Part shown: piece by piece, positions 1-6,445 of the stretch
Position numbering within the stretch: position 1 is the stretch's first letter
Layout of the letters: every line of letters starts with the position of its first letter
Assembly: GCA_026387555.1 (NCBI GenBank)
Contig: JAPLLM010000115.1
Location: forward strand, 10,193 to 20,996
Length of the DNA stretch: 10,804 nucleotides
Source: Candidatus Omnitrophota bacterium
Lineage (GTDB): Bacteria > Omnitrophota > Gorgyraeia > Gygaellales > Profunditerraquicolaceae
Direction: 5' to 3'
Notes under the pieces: generated by a model
Told to the model about the DNA's origin: nothing
The model's input: the letters and a program-made list of their open reading frames with translations, nothing else
Database searches by the model: none
Program-made: the position numbers and the translations under genes

Positions 1-273
1 ATAAAATCCGTCTCCGGCCTTTTTGACCACCCGGCAGGCGCCGTGTTCTTCGTCCAAAATTACAAAACCCGCGTTCATTTCTTTGGCCAGCGCCCGGCCG
101 AAAGGAATTGCGCCTCTTTTAATTGCAAAATCAAAATCAAGATTCTCTTTTTTTCTTCCCAGGATTAGATCGCGCAAAATCCCCCCCACCAAATAAAGCT
201 TAACGCGCCGCTTTTTGGCAAAGGCATAAACAGGAACGAGTAATATTTTATAGTTTTCGGGAATTTTAAACAT
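1..273 (-). CDS. cca: CCA-adding enzyme / poly(A) polymerase family nucleotidyltransferase, N-terminal part (runs off window)
   Basis: This is the first 91 codons of a class II tRNA nucleotidyltransferase-type protein, which adds or repairs the 3' CCA of tRNA in the cytoplasm (a poly(A) polymerase is the alternative in this family). What is seen: YLVGG followed by LRDLILG at residues 27-39, the family's G-G-x-x-R-D nucleotide-binding signature, then the metal-binding D-F-D at residues 46-48. The frame stays open to the window edge, so the C-terminal RNA-binding half is missing only because the window ends. I chose the ATG at 273 because the protein then begins with a short helix before the motif, as usual in the family. 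The frame is open further upstream without another ATG nearby, so a longer form using a non-ATG start cannot be excluded. No clear Shine-Dalgarno is present. A 16-bp hairpin ends only six bases before this start. Confidence 0.85.
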   Translation of the reverse strand, partial: MFKIPENYKILLVPVYAFAKKRRVKLYLVGGILRDLILGRKKENLDFDFAIKRGAIPFGRALAKEMNAGFVILDEEHGACRVVKKAGDGFY

Positions 274-279
274 GTCTAA

Positions 280-343
280 AAATGAAGCCGGCGCGATTTC
301 GAGCGACTGGGAATTTGGAGCGAGAAACGCGCCGGCTTCATTT
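280..343 (-). terminator. Hairpin with T-run between the nuclease gene and cca (candidate terminator)
   Basis: Two perfectly complementary 16-base arms (280-295 and 328-343), rich in GC with the core GCCGGCGCG, are separated by a 32-base loop. Read on the minus strand, the second arm runs into five consecutive T residues (282-278), which is the layout of an intrinsic terminator. There is no T-run on the other side, so any terminator activity would be in the direction of the genes. The stop codon of the upstream nuclease gene (338-340) lies inside the first arm, and the cca start codon lies just beyond the second. The long loop weakens the terminator reading. It could instead be a processing site or a structure limiting translation of cca. 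Confidence 0.45.
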
Positions 344-748
344 ACCTTGGTTAAAAATCTCGGACTTCTTAATGATCTCGTCTTCGACAAAAATCGGCGC
401 GTGCGCCCGCACCGCAAGCGCAATACTATCCGACGGCCGGGCATCGATTATCTTCTCTTCGCCGTTAGCGCTTTTTATGACGAGTTTAGCGTGGAAGGTA
501 TTCTCTTCTAACTTATCGATGATTATCTTCTCAATTCTGGCCTCAAGCTCTCCGATAGCGATATATAACAGGTCGTGAGTAAGCGGCCTTGGCGGATTAA
601 ACCCGCTTATCTTCAATTTTATGGCGCTCGCCTCGGCCAAACCGATCACAATAGGCAGCACCCTCTCTCCGTTCTTCTCTTTCAAGACAATGAGCTGGTC
701 GTGGCGCTTTTCATCGATTACGATTTTATTTAATTCCATTTCGATCAT
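338..748 (-). CDS. Bifunctional nuclease domain protein (DUF151/BFN family)
   Basis: A 136-residue protein that is full length for the bifunctional nuclease (BFN, formerly DUF151) family, which is widespread in bacteria and plants. Recognition rests on the long family-specific motif around residues 103-121 (ARPSDSIALAVRAHAPIFV), the N-terminal GERVLPIVIGLAEASAI segment and PRPLTHDLL in the middle. A plant member was reported to have both DNase and RNase activity, but the role in bacteria is poorly defined, so the biochemical function here is assigned by family only. The start overlaps the nrdR stop as ATGA (745-748), which suggests translational coupling. A second in-frame Met at residue 4 is an alternative start. 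No signal peptide or membrane segment is visible. Confidence 0.88.
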   Translation of the reverse strand: MIEMELNKIVIDEKRHDQLIVLKEKNGERVLPIVIGLAEASAIKLKISGFNPPRPLTHDLLYIAIGELEARIEKIIIDKLEENTFHAKLVIKSANGEEKIIDARPSDSIALAVRAHAPIFVEDEIIKKSEIFNQGK

Positions 749-1185
749 CTTCTAGCCTTTTTGTCCTTGCCTAACACGTCTTTAAACTGCCGATACACTG
801 AAGCAAAACGCACATAAGCCACATCATCGAGGCCCTTTAATCTCTCCATGACCAGTTCGCCGATACGGCAGGCAGATACTTCGCGGTCACTTTTTTTCTG
901 GATCGAGCGTTCAGTCTGCGTGACTATCTCCTCCATCTTCTCCATGCTCACCGGCCTTTTTTCGCAGGCGCGGATCACTCCGTTTAATATTTTCTTGCGG
1001 TCAAAAGGCTCGCGCCGGCCGTCTTTCTTGATGACCATCAGCGATACTTCCTCAACATACTCGTAAGTGGTAAAGCGCTTCCCGCATTCTAAACACTCGC
1101 GCCTACGCCTTACCGCGGACTCCTCGGCGGTGGCCCGAGAATCTACAACTTTGTCTTCTTTATAACCGCAGTGCGGACATTTCAT
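745..1185 (-). CDS. nrdR: Transcriptional repressor NrdR
   Basis: NrdR is the zinc-ribbon/ATP-cone regulator that senses (d)ATP and represses ribonucleotide reductase genes. The 146-residue length is typical. Visible features are the zinc ribbon with Cys3, Cys6, Cys31 and Cys34, the basic RRRRE stretch next to it, and an ATP-cone from about residue 48 to 138, ending in the characteristic DDVAYVRFASVYRQF. The gene follows a dCMP deaminase gene and overlaps the downstream nuclease gene by ATGA. No ribonucleotide reductase gene or recognisable NrdR box is in the window, so its targets lie elsewhere. The start codon (1183-1185) sits inside a palindromic repeat. A possible Shine-Dalgarno, AAGGAG, lies about 11 bases upstream within the same repeat, which is longer spacing than usual. 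Confidence 0.95.
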   Translation of the reverse strand: MKCPHCGYKEDKVVDSRATAEESAVRRRRECLECGKRFTTYEYVEEVSLMVIKKDGRREPFDRKKILNGVIRACEKRPVSMEKMEEIVTQTERSIQKKSDREVSACRIGELVMERLKGLDDVAYVRFASVYRQFKDVLGKDKKARR

Positions 1186-1247
1186 CCTTCGGCTCGCTCC
1201 TTCGTCGCTCGCTCAGGATGAACCCTGAGCTAAGCGAACGGGTTCAT
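1181..1247. repeat. Double palindromic repeat joining the dCMP deaminase and nrdR genes
   Basis: Two adjacent inverted repeats fill the gap between the two genes. The first has arms TTCATCCT (1181-1188) and AGGATGAA (1215-1222). The second has arms ATGAACCC (1218-1225) and GGGTTCAT (1240-1247). They share bases 1218-1222, so only one can form at a time. Between the first pair of arms lies a run of GCTCGCT/CTTCG-type units. The element contains the nrdR start codon and the stop codon of the upstream gene. Short palindromes built on CATCCT...AGGATG flanking GAGCGA-type runs are often dispersed repeats in bacterial genomes; that this one is dispersed is an inference from its form. Confidence 0.7.
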
Positions 1248-1717
1248 TTTTTATTTCTCGCTCTTCTTACTTTTATTTTCGCTTCTTTCAGGAAATCCAT
1301 CGCCATTTTATCCGGATATCCGTCAGTGATGACAATCTCTTTTATCCCTGCGTTAATAAGCATCTTGGCGCAGATGATGCAGGGTTGGTGTGTGGCGTAC
1401 AAAGTGCTTCCCTTGGCGCTTATCCCATGAAGCGCTGCTTGGATCAAAACATTCTGCTCGGCATGCAGGCCGCGGCAGAGTTCATGGCGCTGGCCGGAAG
1501 GGATTTTTAATCTTTCCCTTACGCAATAACCTAGTTCCAGGCAATCTTTCAGGCCCGAAGGAGCGCCGTTATAACCCGTAGCCAGTATCCTTTTATCTTT
1601 TACAATAACGGAACCGACTTTACGGCGCAGGCAGGTCGCCCTTTTTGACACAAGCCCGGCAACTTCTAAAAAATACTCATCCCAAGTCGGGCGCTTATGG
1701 TAGATTTTCTTTGTCAT
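1244..1717 (-). CDS. Deoxycytidylate (dCMP) deaminase / ComEB-family zinc deaminase
   Basis: A zinc-dependent cytidine-deaminase-fold enzyme that most likely converts dCMP to dUMP, the precursor for dTMP synthesis. The 157-residue length is usual for the dCMP deaminase/ComEB group. Seen directly: the His-Ala-Glu zinc and proton-shuttle motif (H85, E87, in HAEQNVLIQAA) and the second zinc motif PCIIC (Cys113, Cys116), plus the family's GYNGAPSG loop at 48-55 and the inserted CVRERLKIPSGQRHELC segment typical of dCMP rather than tRNA or guanine deaminases. It overlaps glyA by ATGA (1714-1717) and is followed by nrdR, so the context is deoxynucleotide supply. GlyA produces methylene-tetrahydrofolate, which thymidylate synthase uses on dUMP. 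A general ComEB annotation is the alternative. Confidence 0.92.
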   Translation of the reverse strand: MTKKIYHKRPTWDEYFLEVAGLVSKRATCLRRKVGSVIVKDKRILATGYNGAPSGLKDCLELGYCVRERLKIPSGQRHELCRGLHAEQNVLIQAALHGISAKGSTLYATHQPCIICAKMLINAGIKEIVITDGYPDKMAMDFLKEAKIKVRRARNKK

Positions 1718-2964
1718 AGGTTCATCAACTCCGGATATAGCGGAAATCTCTTGGCCAGGGCCAATACTTCTTTCCGAACTTCTTTTAATATATCGGTATT
1801 ATCGCTTCCCTCTATCGCCTTATTTATAAGCTGCGCGATCTTGTGCATCTGGGCCTCTCTCATCCCGCGCGTAGTAACTGCCGCCGTACCGATACGGATA
1901 CCGCTGGCAACCCCCGCGCTCTTTTTATCAAAAGGGATCAGGTTTTTGTTTACGGTAATACCCGCAACTCCCAAAATAAATGAAGCATCACTTCCGGTAA
2001 TGCCTTTCTCGGATAAATCTACGAGCATTAAGTGATTGTCAGTTCCACCCGAGACAATGCGGAAACCGTATCCGGCTAATGCCTTGGCTAATTCTTTGCA
2101 GTTCTTCACGATTTGCCTCTGGTAGGCGCGGAATGCCGGGGTCATTGCCTCGCGGAAAGCCACAGCCTTGGCAGCAATGACATGCATCAAAGGCCCACCC
2201 TGCATCCCAGGAAAGATTTCCGCGTCGAGCTTCTTGGCGAATTCTTTTTTACAAATGATAAAACCTCCACGCGGGCCGCGCAAAGTCTTATGAGTAGTAG
2301 AACTTACAAATTCAGCGTAAGGCACGGGCGACGGATGCACTCCTGCGGCGACTAAACCCGCGATGTGTGCCATATCCACAAATAAATACGCGCCGACCTT
2401 ATCACAAATCTTGCGAAAGGCCTTAAAATCAATTTTTCTCGGATACGCCGAAGCGCCGGCGAGAATCAGTTTTGGTTTATGTTTCTTAGCTAAATCCATG
2501 ATCTTAGTGTAATCCAACATCTCGGTCTTGCGGTCAACGCCGTAACCGACGATTTTATAAAGCATACCCGAAAAATTATGCGGATGCCCGTGAGTAAGAT
2601 GGCCTCCGGCGGCCAAATCCATAGCCAGGACCGTATCCCCGGGTTTTAAGACCGAAAAATAAACCGCCATATTTGCCTGCGAACCGGAGTGGGCCTGCAC
2701 ATTGACATGCTCTGCTCCGAAAAGTTTCTTGGCCCGATCGATTGCCAGCCTCTCCGCTTCATCCACAAATTCGCAACCGCCGTACCAGCGGTGGTGCGGA
2801 TATCCTTCGGCGTATTTATTGGTCAGGACTGTCCCTTGCGCCTCCATAACTGCCATAGAAGTAAAATTTTCCGAAGCGATAAGCTCAATGTTTTCCTCCT
2901 GCCTCCTGATTTCATTCTTGACCACCGTAAAAATCTGGGGATCGGTCTTTTTTAAGTGTTTCAT
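1714..2964 (-). CDS. glyA: Serine hydroxymethyltransferase
   Basis: GlyA is a cytosolic PLP enzyme that interconverts serine plus tetrahydrofolate with glycine plus 5,10-methylene-tetrahydrofolate. The 416 residues match the bacterial length. Seen directly: LIASENF at 28-34, the NKYAEGYPHHRWYGG region at 49-63, HSGSQAN at 92-98, VDMAHIAGL at 196-204, and the PLP-binding lysine K226 in the motif SSTTHKTLRGPRGG. The first codon overlaps the rpiB stop by ATGA (2961-2964), with a purine-rich AAAGGGGG acting as Shine-Dalgarno just upstream inside the end of rpiB. The end overlaps the dCMP deaminase start by ATGA. In this operon it supplies glycine for PurD and one-carbon units for purine and thymidylate synthesis. 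The rpiB-glyA order resembles that in Bacillus subtilis. Confidence 0.98.
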   Translation of the reverse strand: MKHLKKTDPQIFTVVKNEIRRQEENIELIASENFTSMAVMEAQGTVLTNKYAEGYPHHRWYGGCEFVDEAERLAIDRAKKLFGAEHVNVQAHSGSQANMAVYFSVLKPGDTVLAMDLAAGGHLTHGHPHNFSGMLYKIVGYGVDRKTEMLDYTKIMDLAKKHKPKLILAGASAYPRKIDFKAFRKICDKVGAYLFVDMAHIAGLVAAGVHPSPVPYAEFVSSTTHKTLRGPRGGFIICKKEFAKKLDAEIFPGMQGGPLMHVIAAKAVAFREAMTPAFRAYQRQIVKNCKELAKALAGYGFRIVSGGTDNHLMLVDLSEKGITGSDASFILGVAGITVNKNLIPFDKKSAGVASGIRIGTAAVTTRGMREAQMHKIAQLINKAIEGSDNTDILKEVRKEVLALAKRFPLYPELMNL

Positions 2965-3413
2965 GCTATCCCCCTTTCGATTTTTTTGATCAAATTCAGG
3001 CGCCTCTGATGTCTCCCACCCTGAAATTCGGTTTTGAGCCAGACGTTAAGTATTTTTTCGCCTGATTTCTTACTTACAAAACCTGATCCCATGACCAGAA
3101 TATTGCTGTCATTATGTTCGCGTGATAACCTCGCTGCTTTTACGCTGTATACGAGGGCAGCGCGCACCCCGGGAAAACGATTCGCCACAATAGAATTACC
3201 TATGCCGCTCTTACAGATCAAAATCCCTCTTTTAAATTTACCTTTCGATACCACTTCCGCCACTCTGGCTGCAAATTCAGGATAATCGCAGCGGTCTTTT
3301 GAATAAGTCCCCAGGTCTAAAACATTTAAACCCTTCTTAACAAGATACGGTTTTAATTTTTCCTTTAGAACGAAACCTGCGTGGTCAGCTCCGATCACTA
3401 TCGTCTCTTTCAT
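2961..3413 (-). CDS. rpiB: Ribose-5-phosphate isomerase B
   Basis: RpiB interconverts ribulose 5-phosphate and ribose 5-phosphate, the precursor of PRPP for nucleotide synthesis. It is a 150-residue LacA/LacB/RpiB-family protein of normal length. Seen directly: GADHAGF at residues 8-14 (substrate-binding Asp10 and His11), the likely catalytic Cys67 in ILICKSGIGNS, REHNDSNILVMG at 98-109, and the C-terminal QGGRHQRRL. The anion-binding loop after the cysteine reads KSGIG, whereas GTGIG is the common form; this is a mild deviation that keeps the glycines. Both ends have ATGA overlaps (3410-3413 with the Sua5-phosphatase fusion, 2961-2964 with glyA). LacA/LacB-type sugar isomerases are the alternative, but the context favours RpiB. 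Confidence 0.94.
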   Translation of the reverse strand: MKETIVIGADHAGFVLKEKLKPYLVKKGLNVLDLGTYSKDRCDYPEFAARVAEVVSKGKFKRGILICKSGIGNSIVANRFPGVRAALVYSVKAARLSREHNDSNILVMGSGFVSKKSGEKILNVWLKTEFQGGRHQRRLNLIKKIERGIA

Positions 3414-4471
3414 ATTATATTAATTATCCTTTCTACTGCGCCATTAATCACGTTAAAAGTCTTCTGGTAGAAATCCGAGGAGTGCCCAATGGGATCCGCC
3501 ACTCCGAGATCTCCGTCATCTAGTTTAGCAAACTCCTTAAGCAAAAACACCCTGTTTTTGACTTCCGGAGCGATTTTAAGTATATTATCCTCGTGCACTT
3601 TCTCCATTACCAATATGAGGTCCGAGCGCTTCACCATCTCCTTAGTCACCCTCTGCGAGCGATGCCCGGAGATATCGATCCCTGCGCTTTGCAAAACTTC
3701 TTTTGTCCCGTCGGTCGCCCCTAATCCTCCCAAAAGGATCAATCCTCCGGAGATCACTTCAACATCACTGCGTTTTTTCTCCTGCAATTTCTTTTTAAGC
3801 AGGGCCTCTGCCATTACCGAGCGACAGGAATTACCGGTGCAGACGAATAAAACGGTTTTATTCTTTAGGGTTTCTTCGATAGCGCCTTTTGTTATAGCGC
3901 CGGATCTGATGACTTTTCCCGGCTCAACCGTAAGGTCGACTATGGAAGACTCGCACTTTAATTTTGTCTCACCCGCGTCAATGGCAAAATCTACCAGGCC
4001 TTTCAGGTCAATAATCGCTTCTTCAAAATTGACCGGAGGCTTAGCTCCTGAAATATTAGCCGAAGGACAAGCTAACGGTACCCCGACGTGGGCTAAAACG
4101 GCGCGCGCCACTTCATCGTCGGGAAAACGAACTCCGACAGTTCCATCGGTCTTTGACTTTAGGATAATGGTAAGCGGCCCGGGCCAGAATTTATGCATTA
4201 ATTTATACGCGCCTACCGGAATAGTGCGGGCAACTTCCTCTATCTTTTCTTTATTGTCTATAAGTAAAGAAAAAGGCTTGTCTAGCGGACGCTTCTTTAT
4301 TTCATACAGCCTTTTTACCGCATCCTCATTAAGGCTGTTGGCCGCTATTCCGTAAACAGTCTCCGTAGGAATGATCACTAAGCCGCCTTTTTTGATCATC
4401 TCGGCTGCTTCTTTGATGATTTTCTCTTCCGGCTTTAGGGGATTAATTTTTGCGGTTATCGCTGGGCTCAT
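3410..4471 (-). CDS. Sua5/TsaC (YrdC) threonylcarbamoyl-AMP synthase fused to a low-molecular-weight protein phosphatase
   Basis: A 353-residue two-domain protein. Residues about 15-200 form a YrdC/Sua5 domain, which makes threonylcarbamoyl-AMP from threonine, bicarbonate and ATP for the t6A37 modification of tRNA. Its markers are IIPTETVYG (33-41), KKRPLDKPFSLLI (59-71), FWPGPLT (95-101) and PSANISG (136-142). Residues about 205-353 form a low-molecular-weight phosphatase domain with the P-loop VLFVCTGNSCRS (nucleophile Cys211, Arg217) and the general-acid motif D326-P-I-G. The P-loop residue before the second Cys is Ser215. Bacillus YwlE, a protein-arginine phosphatase, has Thr there, while classical tyrosine phosphatases usually have Ile. 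The two domains correspond to the neighbouring genes ywlC and ywlE of B. subtilis, also followed by rpiB and glyA. The frame is continuous. It overlaps purE and rpiB by ATGA at its two ends. The C-terminal Sua5-specific domain is absent. Confidence 0.95.
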   Translation of the reverse strand: MSPAITAKINPLKPEEKIIKEAAEMIKKGGLVIIPTETVYGIAANSLNEDAVKRLYEIKKRPLDKPFSLLIDNKEKIEEVARTIPVGAYKLMHKFWPGPLTIILKSKTDGTVGVRFPDDEVARAVLAHVGVPLACPSANISGAKPPVNFEEAIIDLKGLVDFAIDAGETKLKCESSIVDLTVEPGKVIRSGAITKGAIEETLKNKTVLFVCTGNSCRSVMAEALLKKKLQEKKRSDVEVISGGLILLGGLGATDGTKEVLQSAGIDISGHRSQRVTKEMVKRSDLILVMEKVHEDNILKIAPEVKNRVFLLKEFAKLDDGDLGVADPIGHSSDFYQKTFNVINGAVERIINII

Positions 4472-4950
4472 GCCTTGATCTTTATTTTCTTGATTTTATC
4501 AGCCATGGATTTCTTGTGTTTTAAAAGCTGACTGCTGATCTTTTTGTCGCTCACACCTAAAATCTCCAATGCAAAGAGCGCCGCGTTTTTAGCCCCGGCT
4601 TTTCCGATAGCCATAGAGGCAACCGGGATACCCGCAGGCATCTGTACCGTAGATAATAATGAGTCCATGCCTTTCAGGCTTGAAGTTTCAATAGGAATAC
4701 CGATTACCGGTAAAGTAGTATGCGCAGCGATCACTCCGGCTAACGCAGCAGCACCGCCGGCAGCAGCAATAAAGACCTTAGCCCCTTTTTTTGTAGAACT
4801 CTCAACGTATGCGGCTAATTCTTTGGGTGTGCGGTGAGCAGAAAGAACTTTTACCTCCGCCTCAACCTTAAACTCTTTCAATATATCAATCGCAGCCTGG
4901 ACCGTATCCAGGTCCGACTGACTCCCCATAATAATCGCGATTTTCTTCAT
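4468..4950 (-). CDS. purE: N5-carboxyaminoimidazole ribonucleotide mutase (PurE)
   Basis: PurE class I moves the carboxyl group of N5-CAIR to carbon 4 to give CAIR in de novo purine synthesis (it normally works with PurK, which is not in this window). The 160 residues match the bacterial single-domain enzyme. Seen directly: MGSQSDLD at 8-15, the active-site SAHRTP at 37-42 with His39, GIPIETSSLKGMDSLLS, and the QMPAGIPVASMAIGKAGA stretch. In the loop where the E. coli enzyme reads GGAAHLPG, this protein has GGAAALAG (65-72), so the His and Pro of that loop are absent. Without a visible PurK, a class II (AIR carboxylase-like) activity should be kept in mind. It starts 11 bases after purD and overlaps the next gene by ATGA. 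Confidence 0.95.
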   Translation of the reverse strand: MKKIAIIMGSQSDLDTVQAAIDILKEFKVEAEVKVLSAHRTPKELAAYVESSTKKGAKVFIAAAGGAAALAGVIAAHTTLPVIGIPIETSSLKGMDSLLSTVQMPAGIPVASMAIGKAGAKNAALFALEILGVSDKKISSQLLKHKKSMADKIKKIKIKA

Positions 4951-4953
4951 TAT

Positions 4954-4960
4954 ACCTCCT
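4954..4960 (-). promoter_or_regulatory. Strong ribosome binding site of purE
   Basis: The short gap between purD and purE holds AGGAGGT on the minus strand, three bases before the purE ATG at 4950. It is one of the clearest Shine-Dalgarno sequences in the window and confirms the purE start. The genes either side are otherwise coupled by overlaps. Confidence 0.8.
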
Positions 4961-4961
4961 G

Positions 4962-6230
4962 CTATAATGCCCTCTTTCCTATATCTTTCCTATAATGCAT
5001 GCCGTCAAAGCTAATTTTGCCTACTGCCTGATAAGCATTATTTATCGCGTCTTTAATGGTGGCTCCTAATGCGGTGACGCCTAGAACCCTTCCGCCGCTA
5101 GTCAAAATTTTATCACCCTGTTTTTTAGTGCCGGCGTGAAATACCACCACATCTTTAATTTTAGCCGCCTCATCGAGGCCGAAGATTTCTTTTCCCTTTT
5201 TGTACTCTCCGGGATACCCTTTAGATGCGCAGACGACACATACACACGGACGCTCATCCCATTCCAGAGCGCGCAGCCGGGATAATTTGGCTTCGGTAGC
5301 GGCAAGCATCACCTCAACCAGATCCGATTTCAACCTTGGCAATATCGCTTGAGTTTCGGGGTCGCCGAAACGCACATTGAATTCCAGCGTCATCGGACCG
5401 TTTTTAGTGATTATTATGCCGGCGTACAAAACACCTTTATAAGTAATTCCTTCTTTTACCAGGCCGTCTATGGTGCGGTAAACAACTTTATCTAAAATTT
5501 CTTTCAGTAATTCTCGCGTCACTACCGGAGCAGGAGAATAAACTCCCATTCCACCGGTGTTGGGACCTTGGTCGTTATCAAAAACGCGTTTATGGTCCTG
5601 CGCGCTGGCTAAAGCAATGACTTCTTTTGAATCAGTGATGACTAAAATTGAGGCTTCCTGGCCTTCGAGGCAGTCTTCGACGATTATTCTGTTCCCGGCG
5701 TCACCGAAAGCCTTCTGCGTCAGCATTAAGTCTACGGCCTTCTCTGCTTCGCCGACAGTTTTTGCCACAACCACGCCTTTACCCGCGGCTAGCCCGTCAG
5801 CCTTTACCACGCAAGGAACGCCCCTAGCTCGAATATACTTCTTTGCCTCATCAGCATTATCAAAGACCTTAAAAGCAGCGGTCGGAACTTTATATTTAGC
5901 CATTAGCTGCTTGGAAAAAACCTTACTCCCCTCCATCTGCGCAGCTTGCTTATTCGGGCCGAATACTTTTAATTTATTCTTCTCGAATTCATCGACAATG
6001 CCGGCGCTTAAAGGAACCTCTGGCCCAACAACGGTCAAATCTATCTTTTCTTTTTTAGCGAATTCCAGCAGACGCGGGATATCTTCAGCTTTTATATCAA
6101 TACACTCGGCATCCAGCGCAATCCCGCCATTTCCCGGAGCGCAAAACACCTTATCGCACAGCTTGGACTGTTTGATCTTCCAAACTAAAGCGTGCTCCCT
6201 TCCGCCCGAACCAATGACTAATATTTTCAT
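4962..6230 (-). CDS. purD: Phosphoribosylamine-glycine ligase (GAR synthetase)
   Basis: PurD joins 5-phosphoribosylamine to glycine with ATP to give GAR, the second step of purine synthesis. It is an ATP-grasp enzyme of 422 residues, the usual length. Seen directly: the N-terminal GSGGREHAL (7-15), VVGPEVPL (67-74), the ATP-grasp segment VVKADGLAAGKGVVV (141-155), HKRVFDNDQGPNTGGMG (213-229), and EFNVRFGDPETQ (283-294), which carries the metal ligands. The glycine it needs can come from GlyA, encoded downstream. Upstream is a 387-base GC-rich non-coding stretch, and there is only a weak purine-rich signal before the start, AAGG about 11 bases upstream, so this gene may be initiated differently from its tightly coupled neighbours. 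It ends 11 bases before purE. Confidence 0.98.
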   Translation of the reverse strand: MKILVIGSGGREHALVWKIKQSKLCDKVFCAPGNGGIALDAECIDIKAEDIPRLLEFAKKEKIDLTVVGPEVPLSAGIVDEFEKNKLKVFGPNKQAAQMEGSKVFSKQLMAKYKVPTAAFKVFDNADEAKKYIRARGVPCVVKADGLAAGKGVVVAKTVGEAEKAVDLMLTQKAFGDAGNRIIVEDCLEGQEASILVITDSKEVIALASAQDHKRVFDNDQGPNTGGMGVYSPAPVVTRELLKEILDKVVYRTIDGLVKEGITYKGVLYAGIIITKNGPMTLEFNVRFGDPETQAILPRLKSDLVEVMLAATEAKLSRLRALEWDERPCVCVVCASKGYPGEYKKGKEIFGLDEAAKIKDVVVFHAGTKKQGDKILTSGGRVLGVTALGATIKDAINNAYQAVGKISFDGMHYRKDIGKRAL

Positions 6231-6445
6231 TCTTTATTAAACCTTATTCTCTCGCCCGCCTTATTGCGCAGGGCCTGTCGAGTCGCATTCTCGCGGGTAC
6301 GCTCGCTTTGGCCCAGCGAGCCAAAGCTTCGCTCGGCCTGCGGCCCTCGCTCTCGCAGACGCTGGATTAGCGGGCGAACCTTGCCCGCTCGGGTCCTCGG
6401 ACGCCCCGCTCGAATCGCGCCTCGCCACCCGCGCAAACAAGATTT
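6231..6445. repeat. GC-rich palindromic intergenic sequence upstream of purD
   Basis: This stretch is much richer in G and C than the flanking genes and is full of GCTCGCT, GGGCG and CGAGCG runs. It contains several small perfect hairpins: GCTTTGGC (6305-6312) with GCCAAAGC (6320-6327), AGCGGGC (6369-6375) with GCCCGCT (6383-6389), and the self-complementary GGCCTGCGGCC (6335-6345, apart from its centre). Frames on both strands are open here only because stop codons are rare in such DNA. No known RNA family or tRNA is recognised. It looks like a non-coding repeat element. Whether it recurs in the genome cannot be tested from one window. Confidence 0.6.

Noticed and set aside
3489..4355. 288-codon plus-strand open frame
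   Set aside because: It is the antisense shadow of the Sua5-phosphatase gene, which has full catalytic motifs. The plus-strand product has no recognisable domain.
5557..6240. 227-codon plus-strand open frame
   Set aside because: Antisense shadow of purD; Ser/Ala/Pro-rich with no domain.
6231..6445. tRNA or known riboswitch in the gap upstream of purD (for example a purine riboswitch)
   Set aside because: A GGTTCG motif occurs in a hairpin, but no cloverleaf or acceptor stem can be drawn, and the conserved core bases of the purine riboswitch are not visible.
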